Assembly (NCBI GenBank): GCA_026119855.1 | Contig: JAOWBW010000220.1 | Location: forward strand, 364,828-428,827 | Direction of reading: 5' to 3' | Source: Campanula takesimana | Lineage: Eukaryota; Streptophyta; Magnoliopsida; Asterales; Campanulaceae | DNA: 64,000 bases | In this document: positions 1 through 11,755 of the stretch, piece by piece | How positions within the stretch are numbered: the first letter of the stretch is position 1 | Layout of the letters: each line of letters opens with the position of its first letter | Notes under the pieces: model-generated | Database searches by the model: none | Told to the model about the DNA's origin: nothing | Seen by the model: only the letters and a program-made list of their open reading frames with translations | Made by a program: the position numbers and the translations under genes

Positions 1-1543
1 CACCCACTTCATTTGATTGATCCATGCCACGTGTCTTTTTTATGGACTGTAGGACCGCATGTAATGAAGTTTTACTTCAACTTTTAGACAAGTCCATTTC
101 TAGATTTTTTTTTATTTCTCTAGGCTGAGTATTGAGTTCAGTAAGATTAGCGGTTTAGATCTTAAAACCACATTAGGGCTATCTAAGAACCGCCAGCATA
201 GAGTTGCTTATTTTTCATCAAACCACATTCTGTGGTTTTGATGAAACTTCTCCTCAAGTCTCTCTTAGAACCGCTGATGACACTTGATGGAACCGCAATC
301 TTGTAACCGCGTGCTTCAGTTTCTTATGAAACCGCACATCAAGTTCATCCTCGGAACCGCTCCTATGCCTGGTGGAATCGCCGATCAGTTAATGAAGAAT
401 TCAAGAGAAGTCATTTATTCCTTAGACAAATATTCTCTTTTCAACCGTAAAGGAGTATTTTATGTCATGTCAAAATAACTCTAAGTTAACTTGGAGTTAC
501 TACAAGGAATGTCGGTCTTGTCCAAGAAATTTAAATTGTTTACCGTTAGTCCTTTCTGCAACAAAGGACGGATGTCAGGTAGTGGTGTTACAACTACCTA
601 GGACTACAAGACAAATCAAAGGACGACAATGACAACTCAACCAATGGGAATTCGACAGCACTCTACCCTTCAGATTTGATTCAAATCTTTACCCTACGGT
701 CACAAGGGTGCACTGCCTATAAATAGCCTTCATTTTTCAACAATAAAGGTTGCTGAGCTTCAAGAGATTTATTCTCAAGTATTCAAATTTGCTTTGAAGA
801 TTGAAACCCAGATATTCAAACCTTCAACCATCTCCTTAGCAAACCCAGAATTCCTTCATCAAGCTTCAAGCCATCAACCATTCCATACTCAGCCTTTACA
901 CAGAAAGTTCTTCATTTGCCCAAACCATCATTTAGATACTTAGAGCATTTGATTTCTTTCCACACACACACACCCGATTTATATAATCACATAGATTATA
1001 TACTTCGAATACACCGGTTGATTTTTCATAGCTTTATAGGTTAGATTGTTTGATTAGAGTTTAGAATCATCTTGTAAAACCTTCTCTAATTAATACAAGT
1101 CTAGTAGCTATTAGAAAATCCTAGACTAACTATCTAGGTAGAGGACGTAGTTCATTCAAGAACGAACCTCTTCAAATTGTGTGTTTGATCTTTACTTTTC
1201 TGTCTTGTTATTTACTTTTCTGTTTGTGGTCTTTAACTTGAATCTATATATGAAATGACTTGAAAAGTGAATTGTGTTTTTCTTTGATCTTCAATTTGAT
1301 CTATCGGTTGCATCATAGTATTTTCAACCCGAGTTAAACCGCCCAACTCTTTAACTATCAGTTTGGCCAAAACCGCAAAACTCCGCTGTGCATTTTATCA
1401 GTTCGGTTTAAGTGCTTTAAACCGCAGTTGACCAAACTGATAAGTACTCGGTTGATTTTTAAAGGTATTTTGCGAAAAAGTTTGGACCGCTATTCACCCC
1501 CCCTCTAGCGGTTCTATACCCTTGTTGCCCTCTGGGACCAACA
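1..1543 (+). mobile_element. LTR of Sirevirus-like Ty1/copia element B, cut by window edge
   Basis: The sequence is collinear with the LTRs of element A: the 'tttgattgatcc' block near the start, the TATA box (CTATAAATAG near 717), the CACACACACCCGATT tract, and the terminal CCCCCCTCTAGC..GGGACCAACA ending at 1543. By alignment with A only about 30 bp of its left end are missing. No primer binding site follows, so this is a 3' LTR or a solo LTR. It diverges clearly from A and carries AACCGC/GAACCGC motifs where A has GACCGCA, so it is a different subfamily. Confidence 0.85.
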
Positions 1544-1545
1544 AC

Positions 1546-2103
1546 TATTATAAGTATTAGTTACTATAGTAGTTAAATATAATAGTTACCATATATAGTA
1601 ACTAATACTATTATCTAATACTATTATCTAAGAAAAATAATTTGAAAATTCTCTTATTTATAAGAGTGGTAATGATGTGGCAACACCAAATGCAACCTTT
1701 CTCTAAGACTTGTCTATGTGGCAACACCATTGCTATTTTTGGAAAAAGACTTTTACTCTGTGATGTACCAAAATAGAAAGTAGGTTTCTTACTCTGGGAC
1801 GTAGGGAGTAATAGTCAACTATAATAGTTACCTATTATAGTAACTATTAGTATTATAAGTATTAGTTACTATAGTAGTTGACTATAATAGTTACCTATTA
1901 TAGTAACTATTACTATTATAAGTATTAGTTATTATAGTAGTTCACTATAATAGTTACCCTATATAGTAACTAATACTATTATCTAATACTATTAGCTAAG
2001 AAAAAGAATTTGAAAAGTCTCTTATTTATAAGAGTGGTAATGATGTGGTAACACCAAATGCAACCTTTCTCTAAGACTTGTCTATGTGGCAACACCATGG
2101 CTC
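1546..2103. repeat. Duplicated AT-rich module with inverted repeats
   Basis: A block of about 190 bp at 1546-1734 recurs at 1914-2103 with roughly 90-95% identity. Both copies run from TATTATAAGTATTAGTTA to GTCTATGTGGCAACACCAT. Between and inside them ATAGTTACTAT-type sequences occur in both orientations and could fold into hairpins. This is probably a tandem or nested MITE-like element. No coding potential is seen. Confidence 0.6.
1753..1810. mobile_element. Stowaway-like (Tc1/mariner) end fragment
   Basis: The segment ends in ACTCTGGGACGTAGGGAGTA, the reverse of the common CTCCCTxCGTCCCAGAGT Stowaway terminus, and contains a GATGTACCAAAATAGAAAG arm typical of such termini. It lies between the two copies of the AT-rich module. 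Short and degraded, so only tentatively named. Confidence 0.35.
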
Positions 2104-2117
2104 TCCTCACCAACTTT

Positions 2118-2154
2118 AATATATATATATATATATATAATATATATATATATA
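2118..2154. repeat. (TA)n microsatellite
   Basis: An interrupted run of alternating T and A, about 37 bp, directly after the second AT-rich module. Confidence 0.9.
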
Positions 2155-2336
2155 GATTTGTTGGGTATTTTTTGGACTTATTATTAGTGAAATCTTCCGG
2201 TATTTGTGTATTTAATAAATGTTTTAATGTTTATTTAGAAAACAGGAAACCATGTGGCAAGTGCATATAATACAAGTGAGATACAACGAAACTTACAACT
2301 TCAGTGGTTTATAAGAATGTCAGGAAGACCAAGGAC

Positions 2337-3168
2337 CAGTGTTCTAAAAAGCGCTAGGCGTCCGCTAGGCGGCGAAGCCGGGCCTAGCGCCTAGGGCCTA
2401 GGCGGGGCCGAGAAAATTAACACATTTTATATAATTATATAATTTTATTTAAAAAATAGTGACACTTGTGTAAACAAACTTGGAGTCCTTGTGTAAACAA
2501 TTCATGTGTTAACAAAGTTGGAGTAAAACTATAACAAGCCAAAGACTTGCTGTAGAAGTGGGTAAGTTATGCCACATTGCTTCTGTACACAATTCCTAGG
2601 CAATGAAGTGTGTATAAGAGGAGTCCTTGCTATTGAGAGATTCTCTTCCCATTGATCAATATCTACATACCATTAAAGAATTTATGAATAAAATGTTGAA
2701 TTTGCAACAAACTTAAACACATTAGCTGGGAGGGATTTCAAAAATTAAAAAATAAATAAATCACAATAGCTGGGTTGGAGTACAACTATACAGTAACAAT
2801 CGAAGATATAGACTTGCTGGAGAAGTGGGAAGTTATCCCACATCGCTTATGTGCACAATTCCTAGGCAAAAAAGTTTGAATAAGTAGGATACCTTGCTGT
2901 AGAGTATGTAAACTATTCCACATCGCCTACTTATACAATTCCTATGCAAGGAAGTGTGCATAAATAGGAGGCCTTGCTGAAGGATAGGCATAGGTCTTTG
3001 CTATTGTGGAGTCACGCACCAAGTGGGTGGCTTCGGCTTTGGGCGCCTAGAGCGCCCAATGACCGATTAATGGCTGTCACGCCTAAATTGGCCGATTTGC
3101 TTATAATCGCGGCGGTTTACCAACACCGAGCGCCTAGGCGGCCGCCTAGACCGCTTTTTAGAACACTG
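2337..3168. mobile_element. Non-autonomous hAT element with CGCCTAGGCG subterminal repeats
   Basis: The ends are inverted: CAGTGTTCTAAAAAGCG at 2337 and its complement CGCTTTTTAGAACACTG ending at 3168. The 8-bp flanks CCAAGGAC (2329-2336) and CTAAGGAC (3169-3176) match at 7 of 8 bases, as expected for a hAT target duplication. Both subterminal regions are rich in GCGCCTAGGCGG-type repeats. The 832-bp interior has no transposase. It contains three tandem promoter-like modules, described separately. Superfamily is assigned from TIR and TSD length only. Confidence 0.8.
2569..2965 (+). promoter_or_regulatory. Three snRNA-type promoter modules (USE plus TATA) inside the hAT element
   Basis: Three sequences resemble the plant U-snRNA upstream sequence element RTCCCACATCG: ATGCCACATTG at 2569, ATCCCACATCG (exact) at 2835 and ATTCCACATCG at 2915. 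Each is followed after exactly 33 bp by a TATA-like hexamer (TATAAG 2613, AATAAG 2879, CATAAA 2959). About 33 bp is the spacing known for RNA polymerase II snRNA genes in plants; polymerase III genes use about 23-25. The shared CAATTCCTAGGCAA..GAAGTGTG between the boxes shows that the three modules are related copies. Activity is unknown. Confidence 0.6.
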
Positions 3169-3183
3169 CTAAGGACTACTAGG

Positions 3184-3844
3184 TAATATCTAAACACTAT
3201 AGTGGTTAATTTGCAAATAACTAGAAATTTAGGGAATGATTTTATTTTCTAAAAGTTAGATGACTAAATTGGAAATTTCTAAAATCTCAAGAACCATAGT
3301 GAAATTTCAAAATCCATCCCTAAGAGACAAAAAATATGGGAAGAGAAGAAAGATGTTGACTTGTTTAGTTAGGATTTTATTCTAGTTTTCTATATTTTTT
3401 TCCCTTTTTTATTTATAATTCTTTTTTGGTTTAGGTTTCTTTTTCTTATATAAATACTAGTTCAAGTTAGTTGTAAATTTTTTAGCCATCTATAATATAT
3501 TTTATTTCTCCATATAATTTTTCTAGGGATTGGTTCTTCAACCATAATTTTTTTTTTCACATACTTTTTGCATATTGAACATATGAAAATTATTCTATTG
3601 CATACAAACTTGAAAAATCTTATGAATAAGTTTATGATTTCTATTTAAGCTAGGTATGTTGTCTTATAACTAACCATAAAAATGAGTACAAAATTCAAGT
3701 AAGATGAGAACATAATTGTCCAAAAAAATATTCATATTTTAAGTGGGTAAAACTAGATTAATTAAGTATTAGTTTTTTCGTACTTAAATATGTATTGTAA
3801 TGACAAAGTTGTCCAAACAGTTGTTCATAATTTGTCCTAATGGG
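3184..3844. other. AT-rich intergenic stretch, nothing recognised
   Basis: Low-GC sequence with scattered A/T runs. No credible ORF, RNA gene or transposon terminus was seen on either strand. Confidence 0.5.
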
Positions 3845-3905
3845 AAATAAACTTTTTTATAGGACGTACCAAAAAGAAAAGTATGACTCTTTTTAAGAGG
3901 GAGTC
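3845..3905. mobile_element. Stowaway-like fragment
   Basis: Contains TATAGGACGTACCAAAAAGAAAAGTA followed by AGAGGGAG, an arrangement like one arm of a Stowaway MITE. The partner arm was not found. Confidence 0.3.
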
Positions 3906-3913
3906 CTAGTTTT

Positions 3914-4270
3914 TGTTGGATTTCAATCAACGGAACGCAATGGGAAAAAAAATCTGAAACTCCATAGAGATCCATGCAATATTATTTTCGATAAATGTGT
4001 AACGAATACTTACACTTGAAGTACATATTATGATTTCTGATTTGGAGATGCATTTCTTTTGCGAATGACTACTCTCTAATAGTATCAACATGCAAACGAA
4101 ATCACAAACTTTTTGGACTGCTAGCTCTGACGGCAAGGGTTTTCACGGCTAAGACTTAAACCTTATATATCATGTATTACCCTAATGGGAGCGATAGCTC
4201 TATAAAATATAATTGCCTTTAAAATCATAATCGAATTAGGAATCTTAAGCCCAGTAAAAAAAAATTATTT
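3914..4270 (-). mobile_element. Possible Ty1/copia LTR end fragment, reverse orientation
   Basis: Begins TGTTGGATTTCAATCAACGG; read on the minus strand this ends TTCCGTTGATTGAAATCCAACA-like, a common terminus of plant copia LTRs. No PBS, PPT or second LTR was found. It abuts the gypsy-type LTR start at 4277. Confidence 0.35.
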
Positions 4271-4276
4271 CCTAAT

Positions 4277-4533
4277 TGTAGACACCCCTCCTTGGATCTC
4301 TCACCCCGTTTGCATGCTTGATTTGTGTGTTTTTAATTTGTTTCAATTGTTTTCAGTTAGTTTTTGTTACTTCCATTAATTTTTTGGGGCTAAACTGAAT
4401 AACAATTCTAACTTTTCAGTCCATTATTTCAAACTGATCTTTTCAGATGCGGGCGCCTCCTCCTTTTAGGGCCAGGGGCGCGCGCCTCCCATCCCCATAG
4501 CGGGAGGCGTGCGCTTCTGGGCATTAGTTACTG
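4277..4533 (+). mobile_element. 5' part of a Ty3/gypsy-type LTR interrupted by element A
   Basis: Starts TGTAGACACCCCTCCTTGG, a gypsy-type LTR start like the TGTAGATACCCC of G1 and TGTAGACATCCC at 49911. It carries a GC-rich block (GGCGCGCGCCTCC and GGAGGCGTGCGC, 4441-4520) and is broken at 4533 by insertion of A. Sequence after A continues at 17809 and contains a TATA box, fitting one disrupted LTR. Confidence 0.5.
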
Positions 4534-6087
4534 TGTTGGGTATGCACATTATAAACCACTCCTATTACCTAGATTTGATTGATCCCATAACCTTATTTTA
4601 CTTTTTATGGACTTTAGGTTTTATTGTAAGAAGTTTTACAACTTCATTAGTTAAGTCCATTTTTAGTTTAGCTAGGCTTAGAAGATCAGCCCCTCAAATT
4701 TTGAAGAAATGCTGCTGCTGCTGATATGGTGAAAATGGCTAAGTCTGCCTACCGCAAGGTTTTTGGCGACCGCGTGGTTTTTGACGACCGCATGATTTTG
4801 ACGACCAAAATCCTTGCTGATTACAAGGTTACCTCAATATTGTCTGACCGCAGACCAGCTATCACACAACCAAGTGAAGACCAAGAAACGACAAGTTTGA
4901 TTTAATCGTTGCAAAATTCAAATTTGAATTTGGTCGTTATGTCTGGTACAAGATAGTACATCTTGCCCACTAACTTCTGCAACAACAAGACAAAGATATG
5001 AGCTCCAATCAGAATGTGACAGCTCATCATCTTCCAACAGCTATCTCTCTCACCCAAGGCTATAAATAGTCTTTACTTTCTTCATTGAAAGTGTGCTGAG
5101 ATTCAAAGAGAGAAATTGCTGTCGAAATACTTGGTGATTGAAGATCATACTCAAAGATTTCCAGAATCATTTGAATCTTCAAGCATTCGCCTTCAAAACT
5201 TCAAAGATCCCAGCAAGCCTTCAAGAACTTCAAATCTCAAGCCCAGCAACACTTAAAGATTCATTAGGCTCTCAATCATTTAGATTACATAGAGCTCTTG
5301 ATTCTTTACACACACACACCCCGATTGATCAATCACATAGATTGCATCATTAGGGATACACTGTCTAAGTCTAGGATTTGTTCTTCATAGAAAGTAGGTG
5401 TTGATTCAATACTTCATCTTTGTAATTTGTACTCAAGAAGAATCAATATAACCTCCATTCAAAATCCAAGACTGACCATCTTGGTAAAGGACGTAGATCT
5501 TTTAACAGATCGAACCTTTCCAAATCATTGTGTCATTTACATTCTGCAAATTTACTTTCTGCAATTGTTCTTATTGTTCATATTGACTTTGTTTGTCGTT
5601 TAGTGTTTTGATCTTTCCAGATACTCAAACGATTGTGAATTGTGTTTGTTGCTTGCCTATTGCCTAAGTTATTACTTCTGACTACTTATCATTTTGCCAA
5701 AACTCTAAGACACAAACTTTCATTTTCAACCTTTCTAGTCAGTAACCTTGCTTACCGCAAATAGCCGACCGCAAGGGTTACCGCAACTTGCTTGCCGCAT
5801 TTTGCTTACCGCAAATTGAATCTTTCAAACCTCTATCTTTGCCGACCGCAATATTGCTGACCGCACGTTTTGCTTACCTAGCAGTTTTTAACTTCAAAAA
5901 CAACTCTACTTCGTTTTATCGAAAACTTCCGCTGTGCATTTTACTTTGAACTAGTGGTTTTTACTTGACCACAAAACTCAATAGTAAGCACAAGGTTGAA
6001 TTTGAAAAAGGGTTGATAATTTTAAATAGGCTATTCACCCCCCCCTCTAGCCTCTTTCATACCCTTGTTGTGTCTTTGGGACCAACA
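4534..6087 (+). repeat. 5' LTR of element A
   Basis: 1554 bp, TGTTGG..CCAACA. TATA box CTATAAATAGT at about 5060. Ten CCGCA motifs, all on this strand, lie in two clusters: three at 4751-4850 upstream of the TATA box and seven at 5755-5865 near the right end; no reverse complement was noticed. It also has a CTGCTGCTGCTG run near 4710, a CACACACACACCCC tract near 5310 and a C-run at about 6040. Confidence 0.95.
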
Positions 6088-6089
6088 AG

Positions 6090-6107
6090 TGGTATCAGAG
6101 CTAACAC
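6090..6107 (+). other. Primer binding site of element A (tRNA-iMet type)
   Basis: TGGTATCAGAGCTAAC begins 3 bp after the LTR end. The first 12 bases are the usual copia PBS, complementary to the 3' end of initiator methionine tRNA, which would prime minus-strand DNA synthesis. Confidence 0.9.
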
Positions 6108-6158
6108 CTTTATAAAACTTCTGTTTTTCAAGCTTAACAGCTTGGGTGCCAATTCAAA

Positions 6159-8452
6159 ATGGCAAGTCAGAAAACTATGGCAACGGTGAACTTCACTCAC
6201 GTTCCAGTGTTCGACGAAGACAACTTTGACGTATGGAAGCACAGCATTCTAACTCAGTTCTACTCCATGGATGAGCAACTTGGTGATTGTCTTACCATTG
6301 GACCATACTTCCCAATGAAAGCTAATCCGGATCCAGAAACCAATGATACCATAGCAACAATCAAGAAACCAAAAGCTGAATGGACCGATGAAGAGAAAAG
6401 ACTAATTGGAATGGATGTGAAAGCAAAAGGTATCCTCATGAGTACTTTGAATACGTCTCAGCGTCGACAAATCATGGAATGTGCTACAGCAAAAGATCTT
6501 TGGGATGCAATTGAAGATTACATCGAAGGAGATCAAGCGTGCAAGGAAAGCAAAAGAGCCACTTATGATCGTTACTGTGAGATCGTAAGTACATACACAG
6601 CACTTGGAAATAAGCTTACCAAGAAAGAAATCAATGTCAATTTTCTTGCTGCTCTTGGTTCTCAATATCTTCACAAAGGGAATACTCTTGAAGATACCAA
6701 GCTTCTAGATGATATGTCACTCAGAAGCCTCTACGCCAACCTCAAAGGTTTGACATCAAGCTTCACAACATTGAAGAGATGGAAGGAAAAACTAAGAGTT
6801 TGTCGTTGGTCGCTAAAAAGGAAGAAGTGATCGAGGAAGATGATCCAAAAATCTCCACATCAGAATTGCTTGATATGGACGACGACGATTTTGCTATGTT
6901 CGTGAAAAGATTCCAAAAATTCCGAAAGTCAGCAAGGCCCGGATCATCAAACAAAGCTCCAGCAAGGTTCTCTAGGAGCAGCTCAACAAGTAAGAAAGAG
7001 TACTCCAACTTCTCCAAGAAGAAAGAGGATCTCGTTTGTTTTAATTACAGGAAACCCGGTCATTTCGCATCAGAGTGCCCTATTCCCAAATTCGAGTACA
7101 TGAAGAAGAAAAGCAACTTCACTCCTAGATACTCAAAGCAAAAGGGAATGGTCGCTGAAGAGGACTCTACCACAAAAGAGTTAGCTACTTGGATAGAGTC
7201 AGACTCTGAAGAAAGCGACGAGGATTCTGAAGAATGTCACATCTGCCTGGTCGTTCATTCCGATGATGAGGATGATAATGAAAATCGTCGCTCACCAAAT
7301 GCAAAACCTAAACGGATAAGCTATACGGCCGATGAACTCGCTGAAAAGGGATTTCTTACTCGGTTCAAAAGAATGGCGATCTTCTATTTTCAAGGTGCGA
7401 TGTTGGTGCTGCAAAGAAGGCTCAGTGTAATCCAAGTTGAAGGAAGTTCTGCTTACCACTCCTCAAATTAAGTTTGACATTTCCCCCGACGAACAAGAAA
7501 AGATGTTCTTGAAAGCTGAACAGGTAGTTAGTAAATTTTCTGGCATGAAGGAAGCTTTAGCACATTCAACTGCAGAAATTTCCCAGCTTAAGACGAAGGA
7601 ATCTCTACTTAGATCTGAACTCACCCTCCTTAAGGAGCAGATCAAAAGCATGACTTCTCTTACTGATCGAAACCGTTTCTTAGAAGAACAAAATGTCATA
7701 TTTAAAGTTAAAAACGATGAATTGGTTGCTGAGATAAACGACCTTAAACGGATCACTAATGAGTGGACCAATTCTCGTGTTACTATGGATAAAATACTAG
7801 AATTCCAAAAGCCTAATGGTGATAATGAAGGCTTGGGATTCCAAACTAGTGACAACTTTAAATGTGCATCTTGTTGTGAAAGAGATGAGAAATTTACCAA
7901 GCAAACTTTGGAAAGGTCGACGGCTAAACATCATGTTTCAAAGGGTGAAGGACAAGAACCAAAGAAGAAACTAGTGTTCAACTATGTCTACCCTAAGAAT
8001 CGAACTGGCAAGGCACTTAAGTTGAAAGGTATTGCCATGGATGAACCTCCTGCTGCTGCGGCAAGCACCAGCAAGGGCGCTGAGTTGCCTTACCGCACCT
8101 ACTTGCCGCGAGGTCATGCGACCGTATCAAGGAAGTCGACGACCGCAAGGAAATCGACGACCGCACCAAGGAAATCGACGACCGCAAGGAAGTCGACGAC
8201 CGTGGGTAGTGGCAAGGTGGCAAAGTTCAAGAGGGTGAATTTTGTAAGGGAAACATCATCCATACCAGTAAATGATGTTATGCTGAAGACTTCGACGAAG
8301 TTGTTAACCCTCAGTTGGGTGGCTTCCACCATTGTTCTGTGTGTGATGATTATGGTCATAAGGCTGCTGAATGTCTTTTAAGATTCACACCAAATCCCAG
8401 AAGGTCTAAACCCCCTTCTGTGAGGCAAGTGTGGGTCGTCAAAAGCTGCTAA
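6159..8452 (+). pseudogene. gag: gag of element A, broken by frameshifts
   Basis: Would encode the structural Gag protein of the virus-like particle. The first segment (6159-6830) shows a copia gag domain with the familiar 'WKHSILTQF' and 'AKDLWDAIED' blocks, then shifts frame near 6775 by an apparent 1-nt loss. The second segment (to 7471) carries an RNA-binding zinc knuckle CFNYRKPGHFASEC whose second Cys is replaced by Tyr. A third segment (from about 7437) is a coiled coil rich in L, E and K, then a KSTTAR repeat at 8135-8210. Near 8280 the frame shifts again, and the following frame has a complete CCHC knuckle (CSVCDDYGHKAAEC, 8333-8374) before a stop at 8450. At least three frame breaks; not functional as read. 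Confidence 0.85.
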
Positions 8453-8507
8453 TCTTTAGGACCCAAAATAATAAAGGGGACCTCGATCTTAAATGTTTAT
8501 TTTGTAG

Positions 8508-11500
8508 GTCCTCTATCTTATGGCTGGTCACTCCGATGATGTTACAAGTTTATGGTATCTCGACAGTGGATGCTCAAGGCATATGACTGGAGATATCAAT
8601 TTATTGGAAGATGTCCGAAATGAAAAAGGTCCAGCAGTTATTTTTGGCGACAACAGCAAAGGAAAAACTATCGGTTATGGAGTCATCAGAAAAGGAAAAA
8701 TAACAATCCAAGATGTTTCTCTAGTTACCGGTCTAAAACACAATCTTCTCTCAATCTCTCAATTTTGCGACAAAGGATTGCAATGCCACTTTACTTCAAC
8801 TCATTTTCTTATCAAGGATGGCAACTCCGGCGTCACTTTACTCAAAGGGATTCGTAAGAAAAATGTTTACATTGTTGATTTCAATTCTACTTGTATTTCT
8901 TCTAATCTCTGTTTTGTAGCAAAAAATGTTAGCGAAAATAGTTGGCTTTGGCATAAACGACTTAGTCACTTGAACTTCAAGTATCTCTCCAAGATTGGTA
9001 GAGATAATTTGGTTCGTGGTTTACCCAAAGTTGCTGACCACCACGATGAAAAGTGCTCAGCTTGTCAACTAGGCAAACAACCAAAATCGTCTTTCTCCAG
9101 CAAGACGACTCCGTCAACTTCAAGATGTTTGCAGCTGCTACATATGGATTTATTTGGACCTGTTACTACCGCAAGTATTGGAGGCAATAGATATACATTG
9201 GTTGTGGTAGACGATTATTCAAGATATACGTGGGTCAAAATGATGATCTCCAAAGATGATTGTTATGACATTTTGACCGCACTCTTAAGACAGCTCCAAA
9301 CCCAAAAAAAAGACGACGTCGTCAGTGTTCGATCCGACAACGGAACGGAATTCAAAAACAACGGCGTCGCTCAATACTGTGACGACCATGGTATTGACCA
9401 CAACTTTTCAGCTGCTGGAGTTCCACAACAGAATGGCGTTGTGGAAAGAAAGAACAGAACGTTGATTGAGGCAGGAAAAACGATGATCGCTGAATCGAAG
9501 CTACCTCAATATTTTTAGGCTGAAGCAGTCAACACAGCTTGCTTCACTCAAAATCGATCCCTCATCAACAAGACCTACAACAAGACTCCTTATGAACTTT
9601 GGAGAGGAAGAACCCCCAACATTGCCTACTTCAAGATATTCGGTTGCAAATGTTACATTCTCTACAACGGTAAAGAACATCGAGGTAAATTTGCTCCTAA
9701 GGCTGATGAAGGTATATTTGTTGGGTATGCTAAACACTCAAAAGATTTTCGTGTATTTAATAAAACCACTCTTAAGATAGTTGAATCTGTCCATGTTACT
9801 TTTGATGAACATTCTCTCCTTGAGCCACATATGGCTCCAAATGTTGTTGATGATTTTGTTGAGCTTAATGAGACAGGTACAAGTCGACCACAAAATCAAT
9901 CAACTCAAGGAAATCCTTCTACCTCAACTATTCCTCCACCTACCTCAAATGAAGCACCAGAAGCTACCGCATCTGCTGCTACCCCAAATGGAGTTGAAGT
10001 TGAGACACCTATCAATGTTGAAGAACCTATCCCTCAACTTACCTATGATTGGGATGGCACAAATGATGTACCACTCGAAGATTTTCAACAACCATCAACT
10101 CAACCCGACCTACCACATGAAGTGCGCGAGGTCAGAGATCACCCAATTCAAAATATCATTGGTGACCTACACTCCGGTGTTCGAACAAGACGATCAAATT
10201 ATGATGCACTTACCGCATTCATATCGCAAGTTGAACCCAAGAAAGTTGATGAAGCACTCCAAGACTCAAGTTGGGTTGTTGCTATGCAAGAAGAGCTCAA
10301 CCAATTTGAAAGGTGTAAAGTTTGGAATTTAGTTCCAAGACCACAAGATCAAGGAGTGATTGGTACAAAGTGGGTGTTTAGAAATAAGATGGATGAGAAT
10401 GGGAACATCACAAGAAACAAAGCTAGGTTGGTTGCACAAGGATATAGATAAGAAGAAGGCATCGACTACGACGAAACGTTTGCCCCCGTTGCACGACTTG
10501 AAGCTATAAGGATATTTTTAGCTTATGCCTCTTACAAGAGATTCAAGCTTTATCAAATGGATGTGAATAGTGCATTTCTCAACAGCGAACTTCAAGAAAC
10601 CGTCTATGTCGCTCAACCGCCCGGATTTGAAGATCCCAAATTTCCACATCATGTTTACAAACTTCGAAAGGCTTTGTATGGACTCAAACAAGCTCCACGA
10701 GCATGGTATGATACTCTATCAAAATTTCTTCTAGAAAAAGGTTTTAAGCGTGGTAAGATCGACACAACTTTATTTATTGCAAAATATCATGATCATACTT
10801 AACTTGTTCAAATTTACGTCGATGATATTATTTTTGGTTCTACTAACGAATTGTTGTGTAAGCGATTTGAAAAGTTAATGAAAAGCAAATTTGAGATGAG
10901 CATGATGGGAGAATTGACATTCTTCCTTGGGCTACAAATTAAACAATGTGCTGAAGGCATCTTCCTCAACCAAGCAAAGTACACAAAGATCTTATCAAGA
11001 AATTTGGACTTGAAAATGCAAAAGCATACGACACTCCTATGGCTACTGGCAATAAGATCGACAAAGACTTAAAAGGTAAAAAGGTTGATCAAACCTTGTA
11101 TCGAGGTATGATTGGCTCTCTTCTCTACTTAACTGCTAGTAGGCCCGATATCATGTTTAGTGTTTGTGTTTGTGCTCGCTATCAAGCGGATCCTCGAGAA
11201 GCACATCTTATTGCTGTAAAACGTATTATTCGTTATTTATTTGGAACTATTAACCTTGGACTTTGGTATTCCAAAGATTCGAATTTCGATCTTATAGGTT
11301 ACTCAGATGCAGATTATGCAACATGTACCATTGACAGGAAAAGCATAAGTGGAACTTGTCATTTCCTAGGAAATCGACTCGTTTCATGGGCTAGCAAGAA
11401 ACAAGCATCAGTTTCCGTATCTACCACAGAAGCTGAATATATAGCTGCTGGAAGCTGCTGCTGCCAAGTGCTTTGGATGAAACAACAATTGGTCGACTAC

Positions 11501-11755
11501 GGAATCAAAGAAGAAAATTATCCAATTTATTGTGACAATACATCTACCATTGTTGTGTCCAACAATCCTGTGATGCATTCAAAGACCAAACACATTGATA
11601 TCAAATACCATTTTCTCAAAGATCATGTCGAGAAAGGTAACATTCATCTAGAGTATGTGAGTACTGACAATCAAATTGCAGACATTCTCACCAAGGCTCT
11701 AGACTCCAAGAGATTTAGGTTTCTTAGAGGAGAAATGGGTATGCTAGAAATTTAA
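8508..11755 (+). pseudogene. pol: pol of element A (PR-IN-RT-RH), three stops and one frameshift
   Basis: Copia-order polyprotein. Protease: LWYLDSGCSRHMTG near 8550. Integrase: HHCC finger (LWHKRLSHLN..CSACQLGK), then a DDE core with HMDLFGP, SDNGTEF and PQQNGVVERKN. Reverse transcriptase: KWVFRNKMDENG, YQMDVNSAFL, YGLKQAPRAWY and the catalytic YVDD near 10820. RNase H: YSDADYA, STTEAEYIA, CDNTS. Stops at 9516 (TGG to TAG), 10449 (CAA to TAA) and 10800 (TAA where element C has TTA), and a 1-nt loss near 10988 moves RNase H into another frame. It ends GEMGMLEI. Domain order and motifs are certain; the copy cannot make full Pol without suppression or repair. Confidence 0.93.

Noticed and set aside
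2990..3140. A working U4 snRNA gene
   Set aside because: Only a short, weak 5' resemblance can be seen; the rest of U4 is not recognisable. Kept only as a question.
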